Source: Prorocentrum cordatum (lineage: Eukaryota; Sar; Dinophyceae; Prorocentrales; Prorocentraceae). Taken from it: 64,000 bases of DNA. Made by a program: the position numbers and the translations under genes. The notes beneath the pieces were generated by a model. The model was not told the DNA's origin. It did not search any database and saw only the letters and a program-made list of their open reading frames with translations. The DNA lies in assembly GCA_963575745.1 (NCBI GenBank), contig CAUYUJ010014187.1, forward strand, positions 191,001 through 255,000, read 5' to 3'. The first letter of the stretch is position 1; each line of letters begins with the position of its first letter. This document shows, piece after piece, positions 19,975 through 31,000 of the stretch.

Positions 19975-21658
19975 AGTATGAAAGTATTGGGTCATGAGAT
20001 TTTCTCCACATACTTAGTGCCTGCTCATCCTGATGTTGAATATCGCATCAAAGAGGCTCGAGCTTGTTTCATTGGACAGTCAAATTTCTTTCGTAACAGA
20101 GCGGTAGCTGTTCGTGATAAGTTTTGCCGTTATCAAGACAAGGTGCAGAGCATGGCGTTGTATTGTCTAGAGACATGTACTGCGGATGCTTCCTCGCTAC
20201 ACATGCTCAATGCCTTCGAGGGATGGTGTTTGTGCCGTATTTTTCGACGGCCGAGGAGAGAGGAGGAGACTATGGCGGACTGGAACCGACGACGGTACCA
20301 CGAGGCCAGAGAGCAATTCCGATCTTATGGATTTGCGAGTTTGGTGCAGAGATTTCTTCGTATGGTGTGGAACTCCGCGAAGGATGCTGCTGATTTCATT
20401 TCTATGATGTGTACTGCTTCTCATGAGGAAATATCTTCGACGCAACGTACGTGGAGAGATCACCACATGACTACGGTTGCGTATGGCCCTTTGTGGGACA
20501 GACTCAGGACTGATGCGTCTGAGTGCTTGCGGGGTATGTTTCACTTCCAAGAGGCTTCGCAGCTAAAAAGGAGACATGTTAGTTCAGGTCGAGCTGTCGG
20601 CCAGAGATGCTGGCTATTTTCTTTCTGCGAATTCTACGGACTCAAATGGTGGGAGTCCTTTGTGCCGACAGATGCGGCGTATGTTCAGTTCTGCGAGCAC
20701 ATGTGTACACGGACGATGCTGAGTTATTTTCAGAAAAGAAAAGGGTACGGTACAACAGGTGGGGCCCCGCAGGAGGTACTTACTATCACACAAAACGACC
20801 TACACACCTATGGGGCCCAAGAGGGTACTGCGGCTTTCAACGACAAACTGGCCAAACGTATTGCGTTACAAAATATGAAGGAGGTTGAGTACGACCTCGA
20901 CTCATTTGGGATCCCTGTGTATATTTCTGGGGACAGTCTTCTGTTGGTGTCTTGGCTGCAGGGTGTCTGGAGGGTGCTTAATCGTACGTATCAGGATAGG
21001 ATCAACAGAATGATAAATCAACTCGACAACATGTGTCAAAGATATGGAATTAGGCCTGCCTGTCACGGGAGGGAAATTATTGACCACACATATAGGGAAT
21101 GGAACACACGTGCAGATGTACTCACTCATACGGCCCGTGTCGGGCCACCAGTGATTCGAGATAGGATAGGGCTTCACGCCCCTCAGTTACAACAGGTGTT
21201 TCGCGTTTGTGCCATCAGAGCTGGATTCGATGGTGGTGTCTCTTGCGACGGCGTGGGAGTCGGGTGCTGGATAGATGTTGGAAGGGTATCGAGACTCTCA
21301 AGGCAGCCACTCAGCCATGAGATCATTTGGACGGAGGTGTACAGTGCGGCGTTCTCGATTGATCCAACTTCAACAGTGACTGATGCCGAGGTCTCGGCCG
21401 TTGAGCATACGATTATGATCTTGCCGCGGGTTGTACAAGCGTATTTCGGACAGGATATGATGTGATTTTGATTGTGCTCACTCACGCCATGTCCTCGTTT
21501 GTCGTGTGTGTGTGCTTGACCTCTCATCCTCCTAATAAGAGTTGGCTTTCGCCTCTGATCGTTTGGATCGGTGAGGCTTCCGCCTACTCCCGATGCGCCC
21601 GCTCCTTGCTTCCGACTAGGCTGGAAAGCCTGCACAGTCGACCGCAAAGTCCGCAAAA
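19975..21658 (+). mobile_element. LINE2: 5'-truncated WADN-type retrotransposon
   Basis: It is flanked by a 13-bp duplication AACCAAGGTTGAC (19962-19974 and 21659-21671) inside an A-unit hairpin. Truncation at RT motif E removed ORF1, the endonuclease and the RT palm, the usual outcome of incomplete reverse transcription. The 3' UTR holds a small stem (AGGCT/AGCCT near 21618-21631) and ends in GTCCGC plus A residues. It is the same insertion point as LINE1 and LINE3. Confidence 0.93.
19978..21465 (+). pseudogene. LINE2 ORF2 C-terminal part: RT thumb and permuted RNase H
   Basis: An uninterrupted frame of 495 codons whose apparent ATG is an internal codon of motif E (MKVLGHEI), so it is a truncated copy and not a start. 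Residues 10-130 correspond to the RT thumb (VRDKFCRYQDKVQSM, EGWCLCRIFRR). The domain before RNase H contains FYGLKWWESF. The RNase H region shows SGDS (Asp 319), REWNTRADVL (Asp 380), AGFDGG (Asp 418) and TVTDAEVSA (Glu 471), again starting at the third motif. The absence of stops over 1.5 kb suggests recent insertion. No expression signal is visible. Confidence 0.88.
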
Positions 21659-21877
21659 AACCAAGGTTGACGGTTTACCGCCGGCGTCCAGTTCTTCTAG
21701 GCTCCTAGGCAGATCTTCCTTGCGCGCTGCAGGGCCGCACGCATCGTAAACGGCGCCCCTGCAAGCGTCTCCTGCGAGGTTTCCAGCGTCCCGCGCATCG
21801 TTTCAGGCGGCCTGGCAGAGGTCTTCGTGCGGCGTTCCGCGCTTCGCTTCGCTATCCGGGTTTTGGGCGCTTACAAG
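21659..21877 (+). mobile_element. End of the LINE2 host unit and right part of the F unit
   Basis: 21659-21691 is the target copy, the right hairpin arm and GCGTCCAG. 21692 resumes the F unit (TTCTTCTAGGCTCC) and ends CCGGGTTTTGGGCGCTTACAAG. Confidence 0.8.
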
Positions 21878-22086
21878 TACCTCGTAGAGCTTCCCGAAGC
21901 TAGTTTCTGGAAGCTTAAACACCTGGCGGAACCAACTTCATGTCGACATGGAAGAAAACACGTTTTCTTATTTTCGAGAAATGCTTCCAGAAGCCCTCTC
22001 TTTTGAGGCTGAGCACTCTTACGCGTGCCAGGAGCTCTACGACGTTCCCGGCGGTGTCCAGGTTGACGGTTCACCGCCGGCGCCAG
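21878..22086 (+). mobile_element. Short B-type unit, complete
   Basis: TACCTCGTAGAGCTTCCCG start, interior with ACTTCATGTCGACATGG and GAGAAATGCTTCCAGAAGC, GGAGCTCTACGACG, and a hairpin with TCCAGG core and TTCACCGCCGG arm. At about 209 bp it is the smallest complete unit, with no tandem monomers. Confidence 0.75.
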
Positions 22087-23128
22087 TGACTCGTAGAGCT
22101 TTCCCAAGCTAGTTCCTGGAAGCTTAAGAGTAATTCCGGCGCGCTGGAGAGCTAGTTGACAAGAAAAATCTCGACGGAACTTTTGGTGACTTTTTGTCGG
22201 TTGAAAATTTTGTTCTCGAAATTTGACCATTCGTTAGAGCTCTAGTATTTTTTCCGTGATATTCGATCTTATTCCCGCTCGCCATCTTGATCTCAGCTCG
22301 ATCGGGGAACTCTGAAGGCCAAAAGGCACTCTGGCGGGATCGGCTGTGTCGAGTCATCTTGATACGCGCTGACGGTTTTATTAACATAACTCGAGCTTTA
22401 GAACATCTACAGAGCTCGTCAGCACAGCTAATCGATACAGAATGATTAGGCGCGTTCGCCTATTGAATTCAGAGGTCTGCTCTCGGTCTGTGAGCCGAGC
22501 TAGGTCCGCAAGCCTATTCGTATTATTCGAGTCATCTTGACAGAAACTCTCGGTTTTCTGCACTTAACTCGAGCTGTGAGACAGCTACAGAGCTGATATT
22601 TACATAAACTGATTCAGAATCGTCAGTTGCGTTTGTCTGTCGAATCCAGAGCTCTGAACTCGGTCTTCTGCCCGATCTAGAATCGCGAAATTATTCGTAT
22701 TGTCGAGTCATCTTGAGACGTGCTCTCAGTTTTCTTCACACAACTTGCGCTGAGAGGGGGCTATTGTCCTGGTTGTCATATGAATCGATTTCAAGAGATC
22801 ATGCGCGTCCGCCTGTCGAATCTAGAGCTCGGAATTCGGTCTGCTGCCCGAACTAGATTCGCGAAACTATTGTATTGTTCGAGTCATCCCGGGAGATGCT
22901 GTCGGTTCTCTGCACTGAGCTCGGGCTGTAGGGGGGCTGCGGGGCTGTGACAGGAGTCGATTCGCAGTCATCAGACGCGTCCGCTTGTCGCATTCAGAGG
23001 TCAAAACATATTCACTATGGGTCAGAATGTTGGTGGGTGCTGTCGGTTTTCTCAACTTAAGTCGAGCTTGGAAGCTCTACGAGTTCCCCGGCGGTAACCA
23101 AGGTTGACGGCTTACCGCCGGCGCCCAG
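22087..23128 (+). mobile_element. A unit with empty ACCAAGG hairpin
   Basis: It starts TGACTCGTAGAGC, with head, about four monomers and the second tail. The hairpin core AACCAAGGTTGACGG at about 23097 is unoccupied and shows what LINE1-3 targets looked like before insertion. Confidence 0.8.
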
Positions 23129-23566
23129 TTGGCTCACCCGGCCGAGGCGGACAACTGGCGCCGGCGGTGAACCGTCAACCTGGTTACCGCCGGAAACTTC
23201 GTAGAGCTCTTTGCACGCGTAAGAGTGCTCGTCGAAAGAGAGATCTTCACAACGCATTTCTCGAAAAAGTGAAAAATTGTTTTTTTTTTCGTGTCGACAT
23301 GAAGATGGTTCCCCCAAGTGTTTTAATCGTAAAAGTGCGCCTACAGAGCTCATGCTAAGACAGAGAGGCCCTCATAATCGTTTACAGGGACGAAAAAACT
23401 GCTTTCTCAAAATGAATTGTTAAATATCTTTAAAAAGATTGCAGAACCACCCACAAGTTATCACTTTGTGCTTTCTGGTCGGATCGACCAACCAGCTCCA
23501 CTCCGCGCCGGAATTCCTCTAGCACATCGATGCGGAAAAGCTCTACGAGGTATGTGACAACTTTCT
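23129..23566 (-). mobile_element. Inverted B unit nested in a plus-strand B fragment
   Basis: The plus B fragment GGCGGACAA (to 23154) continues as TGTGACAACTTT at 23553. Between them lies a minus-oriented B unit of about 400 bp with its hairpin at 23160-23195 (one arm GGTGAA, the other GGTTACC, so one mismatch) and a long T run at 23280-23290. The join fits exactly without duplication. Confidence 0.75.
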
Positions 23567-24794
23567 CCCGGAGAGCTCGCTGAGAGGTGGTGCCTGCCAG
23601 GAGCTCCTCCGCGGCGCTCCAAAATCCCCGCAGCAGTTCGTTCGACCCGGCAACGTGTCCGGGAGAGCTTCTGGCAAGCTTCCACGCGAGCCTGCATGCG
23701 TGCAGGCACGCATGGAAGCGTTTCTGGTAGCGGTTCCGCCGCGCTCCAGGGAGGCTCCCAAGGATCTCCAGAAAAGATTTCCCGTCCCCGAGATTCTCTT
23801 CGCTCTCCGGGTTTTGGACGCTACCAAGTTCCCGGAGAGCTCGCTGAGAGCTAAGGGGTTTAAGATTAGAAGCTGGACGGTGGTGGTGCCCGCCAGCAGC
23901 CCATCTCCGCCGGCTCAGAATTCTCGCAGCAGCTCGCCTGAGCCGCCAGCGTGTCCGGGAGAGCTTCCGGCGAGCGTCTAGGCGTGCCTGCACGCGTGCA
24001 GGCACGCGTGGGAAGCGTTCCTGGCAGCGCTTCGAAATCGCTGCCGGGAAGCCCCCCAGAGCCCCAGAAGAGCCTCACGCGTGCTTCCGTGGGCTCGCCA
24101 GGAAGGTACCTCGTAGAGCTCCTCGGCAAGATGAGCGAAGAGGAATTCGGGCGCAGGTGGAGCTAGTTGGCCGACCCGGCCTTAAGAGACAATGTGGCGA
24201 CTTGAGGTCGGTTATTCCCGGAGAGCTCGCTGAGAGCTAAAGGGTTGAAGATTAGAAGCGGGACGGTGGTGGTGCCCGCCAGGAGCCCATCTTCGCCGGT
24301 CCAGAATCCCCGCAGCGGCTCGTTTGAGCCGGCAACGTGTCCGGGGGATCTTCCGGCAAGATTCCACGCGAGCCCGCGCGCGTGCAGGCGCGCATCGAAG
24401 CGTATCTGGCAGCGCTTCGGAACGCGAGCTTCCGTGGGCTTGTCAGGAAGGTTTTCCGGTGTGTGTTCTCTTTGCTCTCCGGCTTTTCGACGCTGCCAAA
24501 TTCCCGGAGAGCTCGCTGAGAGCTAAAGGGCTTAAGATTAGAAGCCGGACGATGGTGGTGCCCGCCAGGAGCTTTTCCACGTCGCTCCACAGGCCTCGCA
24601 GCGACTCGCCCGGCCCGGCCACGGGTCCGGGAGAGCTTCCGGCAAGCTTCCAAGCGAGCCTACACGCGTGCAGGCACGCATGGATCCGTTTCTGGCAGCG
24701 CTTCAGCAGCGCGGCAGGTGGGCCCCCCAGAGCTCTCCAGAGAGGATGTCCCTCCCGCGTTTTCGCTCTCCGGGTTTTGGACGCTACCAAGTTC
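23567..24794 (+). mobile_element. Cluster of four C units with one B-start fragment
   Basis: Copies at about 23567-23828, 23829-24106, 24213-24500 and 24501-24794, each opening CCCGGAGAGCTCGC and mostly closing GCTCTCCGGGTTTTGGACG. TACCTCGTAGAGCTCC to GAGGTCGGTTA (24106-24212) is a B-start fragment. The palindromes GCACGCGTGC lie near 23700, 24000, 24380 and 24665. The long frames here are GC-driven and not coding. Confidence 0.75.
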
Positions 24795-25429
24795 AATCTT
24801 TGTGCAAAATTTGAAAGTTCGTTTTACAAACAAGTGGTTTTTCTACCTGTAGCGAGTTATGCTACGTCTACCAGTTAAATTCCCAGGTTTCTAGCTGTGA
24901 TATTGAGATCAAAAGACTTGAGGGAACCGTCGGTCGTTTCGAGTCATCTCGACACGCATTGACGGTTTTCTGTACTTAACTCGAGATTTAGCACAGCCAC
25001 AGAGCTAATAATAACAGAAACTGATTCAGAATCATCAGGCGCGTTCGTCTGTCCCATCGAGAGGTCTAAACTCGGGCTGATGCTCGAGCTAGGCCCGCAA
25101 AATTATTTGTAATATAGAATCATTTTGACGCGTGTTCTCGGTTTCCCCTAACTGGAGATTTAGAAGAGCTACAGAGCTGGCACGCATATAAACCGACCCA
25201 GTATCAGCCTGCGCGATTTTTCTCGCATCGAGAGGTCCGAACTCGGTCTGGCAGCAAGGTCCACAAAGCGAAGATGCAACATTCAAAAACAAAAAAATTG
25301 TATTCCGATATTTCTTCTTCATGTTTGAGAAAGCTTCTTTCGTGTGCTTCGAGCAGCGCCGCGCCAGAATAGAGCTCTACGAGGCTCCCGGCAGGTTGAC
25401 GGTTTACCGCCGGATTCCAGTTTACCTCG
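24795..25429 (+). repeat. Diverged B/A-like sequence ending in a damaged hairpin
   Basis: It contains B-like AAATTTGAAAGTTCG and GATCAAAAGACTTGAGGG, then three diverged monomers with unusual spacing. It ends GAGCTCTACGAGGCTCCCGG where the left hairpin arm has lost about 10 bases, followed by GTTTACCGCCGG. Confidence 0.55.
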
Positions 25430-26274
25430 TAGAGCTCTTCGGCATCGATGAGGTAGAGGAATTCCGGCGCGGGGTGCAGCTAGTTGGCCAACCCGGCCCG
25501 GGCGGACAATGTGATGACCTGGGGTCGGTTTTTCCAAGATGGCGAGACATACCTCGTAGAGCTCTTCGTCATCGATGAGCTAGAGGAATTCCGGCGCGGG
25601 GAGCTAGTTGGCCGAGCCGGCCGAGGCGGACAATTTGACAACTTTTGGGTGGTTTTGCGAAAATTTGAAAGATATTTGGCCATTCATTTCGAGAGAACAA
25701 ATTTTTGCGCGTAGCATAAACTCCTCTCTGAGAGCAGCTCAGCTCTCTCGATGCATTTTTGCATGAGTTAATTCTCAGGAACTGAGCGAATATGAACCTC
25801 GAAAAAAATCGAATTTGAAGATTTTCGAAAAATCTTCTTTTTTCACTCACTGTCGATTCTCTGCACTCTTACCGGTGAGAGAAGCTCTACGAGGTTCCCG
25901 GCGGTGACCAGGTTGACGGTTCACCGCCGGCGCCAGTTGGCCGACCCGGCCCCGACGGACAATGTGCGAACTTTGGGTCGGTTGGACGAACTTCGTGAGA
26001 GATTTGTTTATTCGTTTTGAGATCTGGTATTTTTCGCACCTGTAGTGGGTTATTTCGCGTTCGCGAATCAATTCTTAGGTCTGTAGGTGTAGTATTACTA
26101 GCAAAACACTTGGCGAAACCATCCTCGGATAAAAACATGAAAACGTCATTTTTCGAGTTTTCTTGGATTTTCTTTCAGACTCTACCTGCATATGTAACGA
26201 GCAGGGCCGTGCGAGAAAAGAGCTCTACGAGGGCCCCGGCGGTAACCTGGTTGACGGTTTACCGCCGATCCCAG
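25430..26274 (+). mobile_element. Three B units or parts in tandem
   Basis: Starts TACCTCGTAGAGCTCTTCGG at about 25434 and 25551. Hairpins: G-type at 25899-25930 (GGTGACC/TTCACC) and GGTAACCTGG at 26238. Interiors show GGCCGAGCCGGCCGAGG, TTTTTGCATGAGTTAA and AGTATTACTAGCAAAACAC. No tandem monomers. Confidence 0.65.
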
Positions 26275-26330
26275 TTCCAGAGCGCTGGAGAGCTAGTTGG
26301 CAAGAAAAATCTCGACGGACCTTTTGCTGA
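26275..26330 (+). mobile_element. A-unit head, left of an odd insertion
   Basis: TTCCAGAGCGCTGGAGAGC to GACGGACCTTTTGCTGA. The expected continuation CTTTTGGTCGGTTG is displaced to 26735. Confidence 0.8.
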
Positions 26331-26734
26331 CACCCACCTGAACAAGGAACCGCAACCCCTTTTTTTAAACAAACCAAAACGAACATGAACCAGAACAAAC
26401 ATCCAAACAAAACCAACACTAAGGACTCCCAAAATACAAACTCAGAAAAAACCCACTCACCTTAACCTTTTTTTTCCAAAAATATGAAAAAAACCTCCGG
26501 TCACGACCACTTTTTTTTTTTTGTAAAATGAAACCACCCGAAAAAAATACCAAATACCAACCAAAAAAACACAACACGAAGCCCAAACCGAGAAAGACAC
26601 AACCCACAAACACAAACCAGAAACACCACAAAAAAAACGAAAGATAACGAACGACAGACCCAAAAACCCCGCCACCCCAAGAAAAAACCAAACCAACAAC
26701 GAACCCAAAAACCGCCCCACCCCAATGACCCAAC
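26331..26734. other. A/C-rich low-complexity insertion of about 400 bp
   Basis: The plus strand is strongly A/C-biased (AACCAGAACAAACATCC-like text, C/A runs) with few T or G outside two T runs. It has no similarity to any other part of the window. The sequence just after it has several homopolymer-length oddities (GGTCGGTTTGAAAAATTTTGGG). It may be a genuine insertion or an unreliable stretch of assembly. Confidence 0.5.
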
Positions 26735-27680
26735 CTCTTTTTTGGTCGGTTTGAAAAATTTTGGGTTCTCGAATTTGACCTTTCGTTAGAGCTCTAGTAT
26801 TTTTCCCGTGATATTCGATCTTATTCCCGCTCGCCATCTTGATCTCAGCTCGATCGGGTGAATATTACTGTCAAAAAGCACTCTGGCGGGATCAGCCGTT
26901 TCGAGTCATCCTGATACGCGCTGACGGTTTTCTGAACATAACTCGAGCTTCAGGGCAGCTACAGAGCTGGTATAAGCACGCCTATCGCATTCAGAATCAT
27001 CAGGCGCGTTCGTCTGTTGAATCCAGAGGTCTGAACTCGGTCTGCTAGCCGAGCTAGGTCTGCAAACCTATTCGTATCATTCAAGTCATCTTGACAGGAA
27101 CTCTCGTTTTTTATACTTAACTCGAGTTGTAGGACAGCTACAGAGCTGATATGTACAGAAACCGATTCAGAATCATCAGTTGCGCTTGTCTGTCGAATTC
27201 AGAGCTCTGAACTCTGTCTGCTGCCCGATCTAGAATCGCAGAACTATTCGTATTGGTCGAATCATCTTGAGAAGTGCTCTCGGTTTCCTCCATTCAACTC
27301 GCGCAGAGGGGAGCTACAGTGCTGGTGGTCACAGGAATCGATTTGAAGACATCAGACGCGTCCGCCTGTCGAATCCAGAGCTCGAAACTCGGTCTGCTGC
27401 CCGAATTAGGTCTGCAGAACTATTGTATTGTTCGAGTCATCCTGAGAGGTGCTGTCAGTTTTCTGGACTCAACTCGGGCTGTAGGGGGGCTGCAGGGCTG
27501 GTAATGACAGGAGTCGATTCGCAGACATCAGACGCGTCCGCCTGTCGCATTCAGAGGTCAAAGAATATTTACTATGAGTCAGAATGTTGGTAGGTGCTGG
27601 GTGTTCTCAACTTCAGTCGAGCTGGAAGCTCTACGAGTCTCCCGGCGGTAACCAAGGTTGACGGTTTACCGCCGGCGTCC
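26735..27680 (+). mobile_element. A unit, continuing, with empty ACCAAGG hairpin
   Basis: Rest of the head, four monomers, second tail, core AACCAAGGTTGACGG near 27650. The end is GGCGTCC, cut three bases short where a C unit begins (ATAAGATTAG). Confidence 0.75.
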
Positions 27681-27963
27681 ATAAGATTAGAAGCCGGACG
27701 GTGGTGGTGCCCGCCAGGGGCTCTTTTCCGGCGGTCCGCTTTTTTCCGGCGGTCCACGTTCCCCGCAGCAGGTCGTTTGAGCCTGCAACGTGTCCGGGAG
27801 AGCTTCCGGCAAACTTCCACGCGTGCCTGCACGCGTACAGGCACGCCTGGACGCGTTCCTGGCAGCGCTTCAGCAGCGCTGCAGCGGGTCGCTCAGAGCT
27901 GCACAGGAAAGATTTCGGGTCGCCGAGGGTGTCTTCGCTCTCCGGGTCTTGGACGCTACCAAG
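27681..27963 (+). mobile_element. C unit
   Basis: It lacks the first ~50 bases (opens ATAAGATTAGAAGCC). The block TTTTCCGGCGGTCC is duplicated at 27725-27765. Central palindrome near 27830; end CTCTCCGGGTCTTGGACG, then CTACCAAG. Confidence 0.75.
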
Positions 27964-28048
27964 TAACTCGTAAAGCTTCCCTTAGCAAGTTATTGCTGGA
28001 AGCTTGAGAGTAATTTCGGAGCCCTGGAGAGCTAGTTGGCAAGAATAA
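27964..28048 (+). mobile_element. A unit, left part, interrupted in the head
   Basis: TAACTCGTAAAGC to GGCAAGAATAA, where the next unit starts. The missing continuation TCTCGACGGACC may be the one at 32372. Confidence 0.65.
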
Positions 28049-31000
28049 TAACTCGTAGAGCTTCCGTTAGCAAGTTATTGCTGGAAGCTAAAAGTAACTT
28101 CGGGGCGCTGGAGAGTTAGTTGGCAAGAAAAATCTCGACGGACCTTTTGGTGACTTTTGGTCGGTTAAAAATTTTCTTCTCGAAATTTGACCATTCGTTA
28201 GAGCTCTAGTATTTTTTCCCGTGATATTCGATCTTATTCCCGCTCGCCATCTTGATCTCAGCTCGATCGCGTACCTTTTACTGCCAAAAAGCGTCCCGGC
28301 GGGATCGGCCGTTTCGAGTCATCTTGATACGCGCTGTCAGTATTTTGTATTTAACTCGAGCTGTGAGGCAGCTACAGAGCTGGTCAGCACACCTTTCGCA
28401 TTCAGAATCATCAGGCGCGTTCGCCTGTTGAATCCAGAGGGCTAAACTTGGTCTACTAGCCGAGCTAGGTCCGCAAACCTATTTTTATTAGTCGAGTTAT
28501 CTTGACAGACGCTCTCGGTTTTCGGTGCTAAACTCGAGCTGTAGGGCAGCTACAGAGCTGGTCAGCACACCTATCGCATTCAGAAGCATCAGGCGCGTTC
28601 GCCTGTTCAATCCAGAGGTCTGAACTCGGTCTGCTAGCCGAGGTAGGTTCGGAAACCTATTTGTATTATTCGAGTGATTTCGACAGACGCTCTCGGTTTT
28701 CGGTACTTAACTCGAGCTGTAGGGCAGCTACAGAGCTCATAGTCACAGAAATCGATCGGACATCATCAGCCGCGTTCGTCTCGGCCTGCTGCCCGAGCAA
28801 GGTTCGCGAAACTATTCGTATTCTCCGAATTATCTTGAGAAGTGCTCTCAATTTCCTGCAGTCAACTCGTGCTGGGAGAGGGCTACAGTGCTGCGGGTCA
28901 CAGAAATCGATTCGGACACATCAGACGCGTCCGTCCGTCGAACCCAAAACTCGGAACTCGGCCTGCTGCTCGAACTTTCGCGAAACTATTGTATTATTCG
29001 AGTCATTCTGAGAGATGCTGTCGGTTTTTCTGCATTTAACTCGGGCTGTAGGTGGGCTGCAGGGCTGGTAATCACATGAGTCGATTCCGAGACATCAGAC
29101 GCGTCCGCTTGTCGCATTCAGAGGTCTGAACTCGGTTTGATATTCGAACTGCGTTGCGAAACTGTTTGTTTATTTTTGTTAGAGTCATCTTGAGAGGTCC
29201 GAAATCGCTTGGGCTGAAAAACTAGTCGTTCTCTGGAGTTTTTTCCCACATCATATATTGTCAGGAAGCTCTACGAGTCCCCCGGCGGTAAGAAAGGTTG
29301 ACGGTTTACCGCCGGCGCCCAGTTCCGGAGCGCTGGAGAGCTAGTTGGCAAGAAAAATCTCGACGGACCTTTTGGTGATTTTTGGTCGGTTAAAACTTTT
29401 GTTCTCAAAATTTGACCATTCGTTAGAGCTCTAGTATTTTTTCCCATGATATTCGATCTTATTCCCGCTCGCCATCTTGATCTCAGCTCGATCGGGAAAC
29501 TTTGAAGGCCAAACAGCGTCCCGGCGGGAACAGCCGTTTCGAGTCATCTTGATACGCGTTGTCGGTATTTCGTTCTTAACTCGAGCTGTACGGCAGCTAC
29601 AGAGCTGGTCGCCTATCGCATTCAGAATTATCAGGCGCGTTCGCCCGTTGAATCCAGAGGTCTGAACTCGGTCTGCTAGCCGAGCTAGGTCCGTAAACCT
29701 ATTCGTATTATTCGAGTCGTCTTGACAGACGCTCTCGGTTTTCTGTACTTAACTCGAGTTGTAGGGCAGCTACAGAGCTGGTAAGCACACCTATCGCATT
29801 CTGAATTATCAGGCGCGTTCGCCTGTTGAGTCCAGAGGTCTGAACTCGGTCTGCTACCCGAGCTAGGTCTGCAAACCTATTCGTATTATTCGAGTCGTCT
29901 TGACAGACGCTCTCGGTTTTCTGTACTTGACTCGAGCTGTAGGGCAGCTAGAGGGCTCATTGTCACAGACATCGATGGGGAATCATCAGTCGCGTTCGTC
30001 TATTGAACCGAGAGCTCTGAACTCGGCCTGCTGCCCGAGCTAGGTTCGCGAAACTATTCGTATTGTTCGAATCATCTTGAGAAGTGCTCTCAATTTTCTG
30101 CACTCAACTCGTGCTGGGGGAGGGCTAGAGTGCTGCGGGTCACAGATATCGATTTGCACACATCAGGCGCGTCTGTTGGTCGTTCCAGAGCTCGGAACTC
30201 GGTCTGCTGCTCGAACTAGGTCCGCGAAACTATTCTATTATTCGAGTCGATACTGTCGGTTTTCTGCACTTAACTCGGGCTGTAGGGCAGCTGCAGGGCT
30301 GGGAATCACATAAGTGGATTCACAGACATCAGACGCGCCCGCCTGTCGCATTCAGAGGTCTGAACTCGGTTCGATACTCGAACTGGGTTGCGAAACTGTT
30401 TGTTTTTTGGTTAGAGTCATCTTGAAAGGTCTGAAATCGCTTGGGCTGAAAAACTAGTCCTTCTTTGGAGTTTTTTTCCACAGTATATTCTGTCAGGAAG
30501 CTCTACGAGTCCCCCGGCGGTAAGAAAGGTTGACGGTTTACCCGCCCGGACCGCCAGTTATTTTTTTTCCCCTGATATTCGATCTTATCGGAGCACGCTG
30601 CGACCGTGAGCTCTTCGGCATCGATGAGCTGAGAAATTCCGGCGCGGGGGTGGAGCTGGTCGTCGACCGCAGCCCAGAGAGGAGAAAGTGATGACTTAGA
30701 GAAAGTGATGACTTTGGGTGGTTTTGGGTGTGATCTACCAAATCGCTTTGACATTCATTTGTTTTCCCTCATCTTGAGGGCCGCTGTCGGTTTTTCTCAA
30801 GATAACTCGCGCTTCAGGAACCAATACAGATCTGGGTAGCACAGCTATGTATTAGACTGAAACGGCCGTTTCGCCTTGTTGATCGAGAGGTCTGAACTCG
30901 GTCTGCTAGCCGAGCTAGGGTCGCAAACCTATTCGTATTATTCGAGTCATTGTAGCAGACGCTCTCGGTTTTTCGTACTTAACTCGATCTGTAGGGCAGC

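Noticed and set aside
26419-26837. Very hydrophobic Phe/Gly/Trp-rich frame on the minus strand
   Set aside because: It is the direct result of G/T-rich minus-strand composition of the skewed block; no membrane protein is supported.
29323-30557. SINE or LINE 5' truncation as the reason why units begin at different points after CCCAG
   Set aside because: In at least six cases the missing left part is found just upstream of a nested unit, so these are resumed units and not truncated ones. For some tandem copies recombination remains open.
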